From the NCBI GenBank assembly GCA_011800155.1, contig CM022374.1, forward strand, positions 1,798,001-1,862,000: a stretch of 64,000 bases of DNA, written 5' to 3'. Below are positions 55,452 through 64,000 of the stretch, piece after piece. This DNA comes from Flammulina velutipes (lineage: Eukaryota > Basidiomycota > Agaricomycetes > Agaricales > Physalacriaceae). The notes beneath the pieces were generated by a model. The model was given only the letters and a program-made list of their open reading frames with translations. It was not told where the DNA came from and searched no databases. The translations under genes and the position numbers were made by a program. The stretch's first letter is position 1; each line of letters begins with the position of its first letter.

Positions 55452-57269
55452 TCACGCGACTAAAAACATGCACGCGACGCCGAATGCCATCGCAGCGAAC
55501 TACACAGCGATCAGGGTCATCCAATCCGAATGATACGTATCGACTTCCTCACCTCGCGCATTGCCTGGACGCCACTTTTGCTTTCGGCAAGCAGCCTACT
55601 CTGAAATTAGTAACAGAACATGATAGAAGTCATATGGATAGACGTACGTCGGCAGAACTGCTACAGCGCCAATATATAAGAAGCCACCTGCAACAAATGG
55701 GATAACCTGGTGCCCAATACATTAGTCTATCTCGTTTTCGTTTTGGGTCAGACGCACCAAGTCGGCAAGAACTAATGTAGTGCCCAGTAAGCCTGATGCA
55801 TCCTGGCGCACACCAGCAGCAAGGTCAACGCCTATTGCAGCGTCACTTCCTGAAGATGTCGCTTCATGAACGGCTATCCCAATAAATGTGCTGTTTGTGC
55901 GGTACCGGCTGTCAGTAATCCGAGATCAAATCACAGAAGGTCGACTCACCCAACCTGAAGGCGACCGTGCATGAGATGAACGAGAAGAAAAAGTTAAGAG
56001 TACGGGGATAAGGAGTTGCATGAGGAATATATGAAAACACGTACGAAGGCTCCTACAGCCGTGAGGAATTGGGACTGCATGGCTTGCTTTTTGGTGAAAC
56101 CACTGCGGATTAATATCGAGTAGTCTGCAATCTCATGGGGAATTTCGTGAGCAAAGCAGGCCAGCGTAGTCGTGGCACCGATTAGTGGGGAAGCGTAGAA
56201 GGACGCAGCCATACTGTAGAGTCATTAATCGATTTGCTTCACAAAATCCATGTTCACGCACGCAAGTCCATCTGTACTGTCGGTGTTTCATTAATATCAA
56301 GTTGATCAAGTCTAGTAGATTGGTGCTTACATGTTGTGCACGAAGTCTCCGAAAAGATTCAGATATGCCGATAGTTTCGAGGGACCATTCGGCGTTTGCG
56401 GCTGGGATGGAGTTACCTCTGACTCCGGCTTTGTTCGCGACCTCAGGCCATCGCTTGTCACCGAAGGCGACGCTCCAGAGCCCTTGGCGGTGGCGGGCTC
56501 GTGAGAGTGGGAGTGGGAATGACCATGTCCGTCATCCTCACCTCCTCCTAACACGCGCAGAGTCTTCTCCATGAAGAAAAAGGCGGCAAATCCAGCAAAA
56601 ATGCCTAATCTAGAAACATCATTATAGACATATCCGAAATGCAAAAGAAAGGGCATTACCCAACGAGGATGTTGCGCTTTTCTTCAACGACGATAACATG
56701 AACACCCTGGCCTTGATGCTCTCCCATAAATGAATGGGGGACTAGATGCAAGAAGACGTCGGAGAGTAGGCCACCAGTCTACATGCTGATGAGGGTTCTG
56801 AGACCGGATAATGATGAGGTACATACAGCAAAGGCAGTCATAGTGTTGAGGGTGTTACCATTAATTTGAGCAGGTATGAAGGCGAGAATAAAGTTGGGTA
56901 CGCTGATGTGTAATTTAGCGTCACAGCTACTAGGGTGATGATGAGATACACACGAGCTGATGTAGAAAGTACCGAGGATGGAATTCCAAGCTGGACCAAA
57001 TGGGAAGAGGAATGCGAATATCTTTCTCATGAACGGAGACTCCTGCGCCTCAACAGCGAACTTTATCGCGCTCAATTCTTGAACGGAAGAACATTGGGTA
57101 ATATCTTGGTCCTGTTGTTCCGTTTAGTAACCGTTAGGACACGCGGAAAGAACTGACGGAGATTGCAGCAGAAAGATAGGGTGCTTTTTCGTCTGCCAGG
57201 TGCGCAAGACCTGTCACGGCAACGATAGAAAGCGCAGCAAAAACTAGGAGGAGTCTGTTCGACGCCATG
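55452..57269 (-). CDS. ZIP-family zinc transporter, ZIP7/KE4-like
   Basis: A gene of many small exons starting at ATG 57269. It opens with a signal peptide (NRLLLVFAALSIVAVTG) and shows ZIP membrane segments (FILAFIPAQING, IFAGFAAFFFMEK, VGVDLAAG-type). A His-rich cytoplasmic loop GHGHSHSHSHEP lies between the third and fourth membrane segments. The metal-site helices are DFVHNMTDGLAMAASF and CFAHEIPHEIADYSILIRSG. The protein ends MAFGVACMFLVA. The HEIPHE signature and ER-type signal place it with the LIV-1/KE4 branch (human SLC39A7, yeast Yke4), which moves zinc between ER/Golgi and cytosol. It is divergent from RFC3 with only about 94 bases between starts, so both share a compact bidirectional promoter. 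Confidence 0.88.
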
Positions 57270-57363
57270 GATGTTGAAGACTGAACGTGGCAGTCTGGCC
57301 GAGGAACGCCGAATGTCACCGTCGCGTGACGTAACGCGTTGATATCTCTTTTCTGCGACCACC
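57270..57363. promoter_or_regulatory. Compact bidirectional promoter between ZIP transporter and RFC3
   Basis: Only about 94 bases separate the two divergent start codons. No TATA box is obvious. Short shared promoters of this kind are common between housekeeping genes in compact fungal genomes. Confidence 0.5.
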
Positions 57364-58931
57364 ATGTCTCTCTGGGTTGACGCAGTCAGTGAACAATTAC
57401 AGAAAATGGAGCTGTCCTTACTGTCCACTAGTTTCGTCCAAGAACTCTCAATGATCTCAATTACCACAAAGAACTATCGGCGCGTCTAAAGTCACTGGTG
57501 GGTTCGCAACCGCGTTAAGGACTACTGGTCTAAATTACAATTCAGACATCGTCGGGTGACTTTCCTCACATGCTATTCTATGGACCATCTGGCGCAGGCA
57601 AAAAGACGCGTATAACTTGCACTCTTACAGAGCTTTTTGGCAGCGGAGCAGAAAAGGTGTGTTTGGGCTCTTCTGATTGATGCCTTTCCTCTGACTCGCG
57701 CGCAAGCTCAAAATCGATCAACGCGTTTTTGTTACACCATCTAAACGCAAGGTTGAAGTAAACCTGGTTCAAAGCAACTTTCACATTGAAATCACACCAA
57801 GGTATCGTCGCTCACATGGACGCCGTCTTTGACCATGTCTAACATATATTGTAGTGAAGCAGGAAATCAAGATAGGCTCGTAATACAAGAACTATTGAAG
57901 GAAATTGCGCAGACACAGCAAGTGGATCTAAATGCGAAACAGAGGTTCAAAGGTGTCGACATTTCTTACTTGATCTTTATAATTCCTTACGCATCCATTA
58001 GTGGTCATCATCAACGAAGCGGATTCCCTATCTCGAGATGCCCAGGCTGCTCTGCGTCGTACTATGGAGAAATACATGAACAATTTGCGCATCATACTGT
58101 GTGCAAACAGCACGAGTCGTCTCATAGCACCTATCCGGAGTCGTTGTCTCCTCATCCGTGTTGCAGCACCATCCCAGGAGCAGGTATGGTCAGTTACACA
58201 AAATCTTTCTATATCTAAATGATATATACAGATGCAATCGGTCATGCAATACGTCGCTAAACGGGCATGTTTTACTCTACCGGAAGATGTAGCTGACAAA
58301 ATCATCGATGACTCTGGCGGTAACATGAGAAAAGCTATCCTTGTGCTAGAGGCACTAAAGATGCAATCGTCCGTGTCTCTCTTCGTTGAATATCCTTTAC
58401 TTATTACCAATTTTTTAGTCCCGACCTGACTGGCGCCATAGCTATTGCAAAGCCCGATTGGGAGACATATTGTAACAAAGTTGGGGACATGATAATTGCG
58501 GAACAAACTCCTAGTCGTGTAATGGAGGTGAGGCAGAAACTCTACGAGCTTCTGAGCCATTGTATACCGCCCACCATAATCCTAAAGGTGCGCTCCTTGG
58601 TCTCTATAGACAAAACCATATTGACTAGTATCGGCGCAGACCATCGCCGATCGCGTGGTGAGTAGAGTGGATGAAGCCATCAAAGCAGATATTATGCACT
58701 GGGCGGCGATATACGTATGTCATTACTCGGCTGTCTGGACTTTCTTTGACCTTTTCTGTAGGAGGTACGAATGCGTGTCGGAAGCAAAAAGATTTATCAT
58801 CTTGAGGCGTGGGTTGTTAAGGTCATGAGTATATACAAGGTTTGTCTACATTCCTTGTGCTTCTTAACCACTTCTGACACTTATGGTAGCACTTCTTCTA
58901 TGATATGGACATGGCAATGTTCGACGACTGA
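57364..58931 (+). CDS. RFC3: Replication factor C small subunit (human RFC3/yeast Rfc5 type)
   Basis: At least nine exons from ATG 57364. The product opens MSLWVDAFRPRTLNDL and YHKEL, then GDFPHMLFYGPSGAGKKTR (Walker A), ITPSEAGNQDRLVIQELLK, VVIINEADSLSRDAQAAL (Walker B region), ALRRTMEKYM and PIRSRC (arginine finger SRC). The C terminus runs YELLSHCIPPTII and GSKKIYHLEAWVVKVMSIYKHF, ending DMDMAMFDD. Several signatures are specific to the RFC3 (Rfc5) branch, including GPSGAGKKT. RFC loads the PCNA sliding clamp on DNA in the nucleus during replication and repair. The conserved Lys of VDKYRP is Ala here (VDAFRP), which may reflect my chosen splice site. The gene symbol follows human usage. 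Confidence 0.88.
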
Positions 58932-59266
58932 TTTCGTGGTCCTTTGGTTTTACATACGCCGCTTCCTCTGTATTTTATATTTTTGGTGTATCAACCTAGT
59001 GGGAACGAGTAGTGTGTCCTGTTGTGTAAGTAATGGGAGGCATTGAGGAGTATCTGTCTAGGCGACCAATTGAAACCGCCACATCAGGATTGGCGCGCGC
59101 CGTGGTCACCAGCCAGGAACTGACCGGCGGACCGTGCACCCGATCACGTGGATGGCACCCCGCGAAATTTGATGTCGTACCACAGGTCAAAAAAATACAT
59201 TACCTTCCTTCTTACCACCGTGTCTGCTTGCTTCATTACTCGGCTTGACTTTCTTTTACCGCAATA
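58932..59266. other. Intergenic between RFC3 and squalene synthase
   Basis: About 335 bases; expected to hold the RFC3 3' end and the squalene synthase promoter. Nothing else recognised. Confidence 0.35.
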
Positions 59267-60961
59267 ATGGCGCTCACTACTTGGATAATGCTTGCGCTTA
59301 CGCACCCAAATGAATTCCGGACTCTCATTCAATTCCACCTTTACCATGAGTCGCACCGGGACATCACCGACGCAAAGGAGCATGCAAGCAGTGGTTGGAA
59401 TAGGGATTCGATGAAGAAATGCTGGGGCTTCTTGGACATGACGAGCCGCAGTTTTAGTGCGGTTATTAAGGAGCTTGACGGGGATTTGGCGCGGACGGTT
59501 CGTGCTCTTTCATTATGTGTTCAGCCCAATGCTGACTGGTTTTCTAGATATGCTTGTTTTACTTGGTCCTGCGCGGACTTGACACGATAGAGGATGACAT
59601 GACGATTCCCGACCCAACGAAGCAGAAACTTCTACGAAACTTCCACGAACACACTGTACAAAAGGGTTGGAACTTCGCCGGGAACGGTCCCAACGAAAAG
59701 GATAGGCAACTCTTGGTTGAGTATGACTCCGTCGTTGAGGAGCTCTATCACCTGGAGCCTTCGTGAGTGATCTATTTCCCCGCGTCAGACCGCACCGTTA
59801 ACCCCGCCATCAGCCATAAAGACATCATCGTTGATATCTGTCATAAAATGGCTACCGGCATGGCTGATTTTGCTCACAAGGCTGCCATCTCTAAAGGCCC
59901 AGTCTACATCGCCACTATCCAGGAGTACGATCTCTACTGCCACTATGTCGCAGGACTCGTGGGGGAAGGTCTTTCCCGTATCTTCTCCGCCTCCAATAAG
60001 GAGGCGCCATGGCTAGCAGACCAGTTGGAGCTCTCTAACTCTATGGGTATACTGCTGCAAAAGACGAACATCATTCGTGACTACCGAGAGGACACAGACG
60101 AGTCGCGCTTTTTCTGGCCGAAGGAGATCTGGGGCTCTTTCGGGTTCAGCGAAATGGCAGAGATGAGACTCGGGCCCGGCATCGATGTCAAGCCAGAAGT
60201 GAAGGAGCGCATACTATGGGTGCAGAGCGCAATGGTTCTCGACGCTATGAGACATCTTGTGGATGCTCTCGACTACCTCAGGGTTTTGAAGACCCAGACA
60301 GTCTTCAACTTCTGTGCCATTCCTGCTACCATGGCCATTGCGACGCTCGAACTCTGCTTCATGAACCCGGCCATGTTCGAGAGAAATATCAAAATACGGA
60401 AAGCCGAAGCTGCTAGTGTCAGTCTCACCTATCTCTCTCCGTAGATGTACCCTGACCAGTTTATTGCAGCTCATCATGCGCTCCACGAACCCTCGAGAGG
60501 TCGCTTATATTTTCCGTGAATTTTGCAGGAAGATACACGCCAGGGCATCATACAAGGACCCAAGCTTCTTAGCCCTGTCTGTTGCGTGTGGACAGGTACT
60601 TGTTTCTGTACTTCCTAACCTCGTCATATACTCACCTTGAATTTAGATCGAACAGTGGTGTGAGCACCATTACCCGTCCTTTGTCGAAGTCACTTCGTCA
60701 CAAGGCAATGCCGGGCACTCGTTCAACCCTCTGGACCCTCGTGGCCAAATTGTCAAACTGGAGACCGAAAAAGAGAGGGCGCTGAAGAAGGCGCACCATG
60801 TGAAGCAGATGCTCCTCAACCCTACTGCTGTGGTGAACACTAACGATAATGGGGGCGTGCCATGGGACCTCTTTATGTATATGGGCCTACTCGTCCTCGC
60901 GATTATTGGTTTAAGTTGTGGCATCATTTATGCCGTTTTAAAGTTCTTCCCAGAGCAATAG
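59267..60961 (+). CDS. ERG9: Squalene synthase
   Basis: Exons 59267-59497, 59548-59762, 59814-60417, 60470-60595 and 60647-60961 give 496 residues. Signatures: MTSRSFSAVIKELDGDLA, LVLRGLDTIEDDMTI (first Asp-rich motif), YCHYVAGLVGEGLSRIF, and LQKTNIIRDYREDTDE (second Asp-rich motif), then RFFWPKEIW. A C-terminal membrane anchor (LFMYMGLLVLAIIGLSCGII) fits ER attachment. The enzyme condenses two farnesyl diphosphates to squalene with NADPH, the first committed step to ergosterol and to triterpenoids in many mushrooms. Length is slightly above the usual 440-470, mostly in the C-terminal linker. No frame break. Confidence 0.94.
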
Positions 60962-61449
60962 CCCTTGGAAGTTGGATACCATTTTACCTATCTTAAGTTC
61001 GTTTATTCGTGTACTCATACTTATCTACCGTGGACTTGAATTTCTGAATGCATACCGGGTGCGATATATGGGGCTGCTGATATTTTAACTTCTTGATCTG
61101 CGACCACCACACCACTTCATTTATTCGGTTCTGGTTCATCGATCCAACCTTCAACGAAGCTTCGACCTTGAGCGCTCAGGTGGCGTTCAGCATTCAAGAC
61201 CTCAGTTTTCAAACGGAGCGCCCGCGATATATGGAACGATTCATATGCATTTGGCCGTACCGCTGTCTGGCTCCTCCGACTCGGTGTCTGCACCCCGCCG
61301 GGACTGCTGCCGCTTTCGGAATTTACTGGTAGATTGACGCTTCTGAACATTAGAGTAGCAACGCTCTAGTCGCATGCCTAACTGCGATAACGCAACGGGT
61401 GCATATATATAATCACGGTCTCGTTTCCAATCCACCTCCTCCGATCATC
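60962..61449. other. Intergenic between squalene synthase and F-box gene
   Basis: About 490 bases holding the squalene synthase 3' end and the F-box promoter. Short open frames (61093-61332) lack content. Confidence 0.35.
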
Positions 61450-62680
61450 ATGCCAATGCTCCCTCCAGAACTCATCGACGCCGTTATTGACCATCTAAGG
61501 GATGACCGCTCGACGTTGAGGAACTGCTCACTGGCAGGACGCAATCTACGTCCCCGTGCTCAAGCCCATCTCTTCCGAGATATCTCTCTCGAGAATCCGA
61601 GTTGGTGCGCAAAGTTTTATCAAACCATAGGATGTTCCTACTCCATCCCGCACGTCGTCCGCTCCCTCCGCCTAGTAACATTTCCGGGTCAATGGATGAA
61701 AGACGAGCCCACACTCCCGCTACTTCTCCAGAAGACGGTCAACTTGCGCCATCTCATGATGTTCTTCGTCGAATGGGAAGAGACGCCTGCATTACGGAAT
61801 GCTTTTCGAGCCCTCGACAGCCTTGATACCCTCACCCTCAACAACATATATTTTTCGAACAGCATAGATCTTTTTGCTATGCTCCGGTATTGGAAGAGCC
61901 TCCGACATTTAACACTTCGCGGAATATTCTTCAAGGGAGAGTGTTCAGGCGTAGGCCCATTACCGAGCGGCCCTCCGACTCAACTGGAAACACTCCGAAT
62001 ACTGAGCACGCAGTACTCCGACGATGCCTCGCGTGACATTCTCAATGCATTCCTCCATCCATCTTCTCCAATTTCCTTGACACAACTCAAAGAGTTCCAA
62101 ATCGCTCCTTTCCAGCAGGACGATGTGGAGGTGCTACGTACGGTCCTCGCCGTCAGCATGCATTCCCTCCGGCACCTCACTATCGATGCGTTCGTACAAG
62201 CACACGTTGTCGGTGAGCGTTCATTCACATCGGATCATAACACGCTCATTGAGCGTTCCGTAATTCACAGATGAAATCGCTACGAGAAGCGAGCCCCTCC
62301 AGATCCATCACCTCCCTTCACTAACACTCGAGTTCTCTGACAAAATCGCATTCCAACGGCAACTTGAGTGGTGGACGCGCGCGTTCAATCTCCGGACAGA
62401 GTCATACTACGCGTTGCAAAGCGTACATCTGATCATACGATTGGATGAGACAGCCACTATCGCTTCGCCCGCATTTTCTCATGCAGGACTTTGGGAAGGG
62501 TTAGATGATGCTCTTTCTCGGCCAGAGATGAGAGGGTTGCGGGAGGTTAAAATCACGTTGGATGTGGGCCCATCGGCGGATAAGGTTACACTCATGCGTG
62601 GCCTAACTGCATTCTTTGGTGAAGCGTGTCAGAAGCTCGTCCGGGAGAACCGATTGGACTTCAAAATTAGAGGTCAGTAA
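61450..62680 (+). CDS. F-box/LRR-like protein, paralogue of the gene at 29053
   Basis: Exons 61450-62212 and 62271-62680 give 390 residues from MPMLPPELIDAVIDHL. An F-box-like start (ELIDAVIDHLRDD, LRNCSLAGRNLRPRAQAHLF) is followed by leucine-rich stretches (LRHLMMFFVEW, LDTLTLNNIYF, LRHLTLRGIFF, LRHLTIDAF). After the intron the block QLEWWTRAFNLRT matches the WWTRNLERA block of the gene at 29053-30274, and the single intron falls at the same place. These are scattered members of one expanded family. Likely SCF-type ubiquitin ligase adaptor; substrate unknown. Confidence 0.82.
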
Positions 62681-63298
62681 TCCAGTGTCTCCACGTCGGC
62701 GATAGTTCTCATCGTGATTAATAGATATATTCCAACGACTGCTCGCTAAATCGCGTTAATCCCTCTCTTTCGACAGTAGTACCGACTCCGACTGAGATAC
62801 TGATTATTATAATGCAGGATAATTGACTTTTATTGATTGTGGCGGTCTACTTGTCGGACCAATTCTTGAATCGAGTCAGTTGTACTCATTTCCGAACGTT
62901 ATAAGTACACATGTATGTAGGATTTACAACAGATGATGATAAATGGGAGATTCCAAAAGCCCAAGGAGTGACTATGAGTGAGGTGCAACATAAACCGTAA
63001 GAAGGACGACGTTGAATCGAACGGAATAAGTAAGAGTGAAAGAAAAAGCTCTGGGCTTGTGATATAAGAAATTAAGCAAATGTATCCATTGGTCAAAGCG
63101 CCGATCTCGCAGAGCCAGTGCTGGCATTATCAGGAGTTGTTGAATGAATTTAGACGCGGAATAAATATCGCGTATTATGACGAGCTGATAGGGCACAAGT
63201 CAGATAAATGCAAAAGAGAGAACTAAAAGGGACTTACTCGAAGGTAAGAGAAGGCGGACGTGTGCAGAGGCGGGAAATGGTAGGGAGCAGCATGCGTC
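62681..63298. other. Intergenic; 3' flank of the pheromone candidate
   Basis: About 620 bases. On the minus strand a GTAAGT donor follows the pheromone stop by about 55 bases and a CAG acceptor lies about 53 bases further (near 63185-63235), compatible with a 3'-untranslated intron. No gene of its own is seen. Confidence 0.4.
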
Positions 63299-63451
63299 TT
63301 ATGACACGATGCATCCGGTCCCAGAGCTGCTCTTGCTCGCTTCGTCGAGCGGCAACGATGGTAGATCGTCAGAGACGGTGGTTGACTGTTCAGAGATGAT
63401 GGACTCCTCGGAAGAGGGCCAGAAAGTGAAGAGCGATGCGAAAGAATCCAT
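63299..63451 (-). CDS. Candidate mating-pheromone precursor with CaaX end
   Basis: A 50-residue frame from ATG 63451: it starts MDSFASLF, has an acidic/Ser-rich middle, and ends SSSGTGCIVS followed by TAA. The terminal C-I-V-S is a farnesylation CaaX box. Short precursors beginning MD-x-F, with an acidic processing region and a CaaX end, are the hallmark of basidiomycete lipopeptide pheromones that bind Ste3-type receptors; the mature peptide might begin after the acidic pair in PLDEASK. A TATA box (TCTATAAAAC) lies about 100 bases upstream and ACAATA motifs lie further up. No receptor gene is in the window, so it is a non-clustered or isolated precursor. Such small genes are usually missed by gene callers. 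Confidence 0.72.
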   Translation of the reverse strand: MDSFASLFTFWPSSEESIISEQSTTVSDDLPSLPLDEASKSSSGTGCIVS

Positions 63452-63550
63452 TTGTGGGGATGAGCGAGGATGGAGACTGGTGCAAAGGTATCGCTGGAGG
63501 TTCGCTGGGGGTTTCGCTAGCGAGTACAGAGCTTCAAGAAGACCTCTGCC

Positions 63551-63560
63551 GTTTTATAGA
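63551..63560 (-). promoter_or_regulatory. TATA box of the pheromone candidate
   Basis: Minus-strand TCTATAAAAC is about 100 bases upstream of the pheromone-candidate start codon. Two minus-strand ACAATA motifs (about 63588-63594 and 63624-63630) lie beyond it and could be HMG-factor sites, although such short motifs occur by chance. Confidence 0.5.
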
Positions 63561-64000
63561 GCCTGGCGGATCCATCTTCGTACAGTGTTATTGTCTTGCC
63601 CGATCGCACGATCAGAGTGCCCTCTATTGTCCCGACTGAATGCATCCCGAGTTCGTAAAACGCCGAGTGATATACAAAAGAGCTAGGAACGTCCATACAT
63701 GTGGAAGACCCAAGGTTTGGGCGGGATCTGGGATGTGGATATGAGAATTTCAAGGCCCATTGAACTAGTAGACTAGAAATGATGAAATAAAGCTCTAGAG
63801 ATGCACCAGAGAGACCTTCAGTAAGAGTAGTGTCGAAAAATAGGGGAGCTAGTGAGCAAACGGGGCCAAGAAATGGACTGGTCTTCGGCGTTAATGACAA
63901 TGTTCGAGGGCGGACCGACTGCTCACAAAAGAAACCAAAGGAGTTAGATCACAGCCACATGTCACTTCGCCTTCCCCCTTCGCTCACCCCGGCCTTTCTA
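63561..64000. other. Right edge, no further gene supported
   Basis: A 127-codon minus-strand frame (63517-63900) overlaps the pheromone promoter and shows no motif. The last 100 bases may belong to a neighbouring gene beyond the edge. Confidence 0.35.

Noticed and set aside
1..64000. A biosynthetic gene cluster around squalene synthase
   Set aside because: Neighbours are RFC3, a ZIP transporter and an F-box gene; no cyclase, P450 or other tailoring enzyme is nearby.

Overview
This window looks like chromosomal DNA of a mushroom-type basidiomycete (Agaricomycetes). Most genes are split by introns of about 46-60 bases with GT(R)NGT donors and CAG/TAG acceptors. F-box genes occur in several copies. 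There is a tandem array of fungal glutathione transferases of a type I associate with wood- and litter-decay basidiomycetes. A Crypton-type tyrosine-recombinase element and a candidate farnesylated mating-pheromone precursor with a CaaX end also fit this group. I cannot name the species. I saw no rRNA, convincing tRNA, CRISPR array or viral sequence.

Layout. Positions 1-7,480 are repetitive: the 5' part of a large EF-hand protein gene running off the left edge, two tandem protein-kinase-like genes, a third copy reduced to its last exon, then a GC-rich stretch with a 22-base tandem repeat. An apparently intact Crypton element gene follows (7,482-9,803). About 2.7 kb of gene-poor repetitive DNA leads into a locus (12.4-17 kb) with two protein-identical copies and one diverged copy of a small protein gene, a secreted crystallin-like protein gene and an R1R2R3 Myb gene. 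From 18.5 to 28.8 kb lie TGS1 (RNA cap hypermethylation) head to head with MED22 (Mediator), an NsdD-type GATA factor, a TauD-type dioxygenase and a peroxisomal enoyl-CoA hydratase. From 29 to 46.9 kb lie two F-box genes, a formin GTPase-binding-domain gene, three tandem GST genes (one with a premature stop), a Rab GTPase, an MDR reductase, a tail-anchored protein, an alpha/beta hydrolase lacking its nucleophile, HEN1 (small-RNA methyltransferase) and VMA9. From 48.9 to 64 kb lie a TEA-domain factor, a histidine acid phosphatase, a Nudix hydrolase, a ZIP transporter divergent from RFC3, squalene synthase, a third F-box gene and the pheromone-precursor candidate.

There is no single pathway cluster. 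Conserved housekeeping genes are interleaved with fast-evolving duplicated families. The items most likely to be new are the small RGVTF protein family at 12-17 kb and the pheromone precursor at 63.3 kb. Also notable are a tryptophan-glycine tail on HEN1, duplicated kinase-like genes sharing a GC-AG intron, and the Crypton element. Exon boundaries were worked out by hand from splice signals and reading frame; they are predictions, not transcript evidence.
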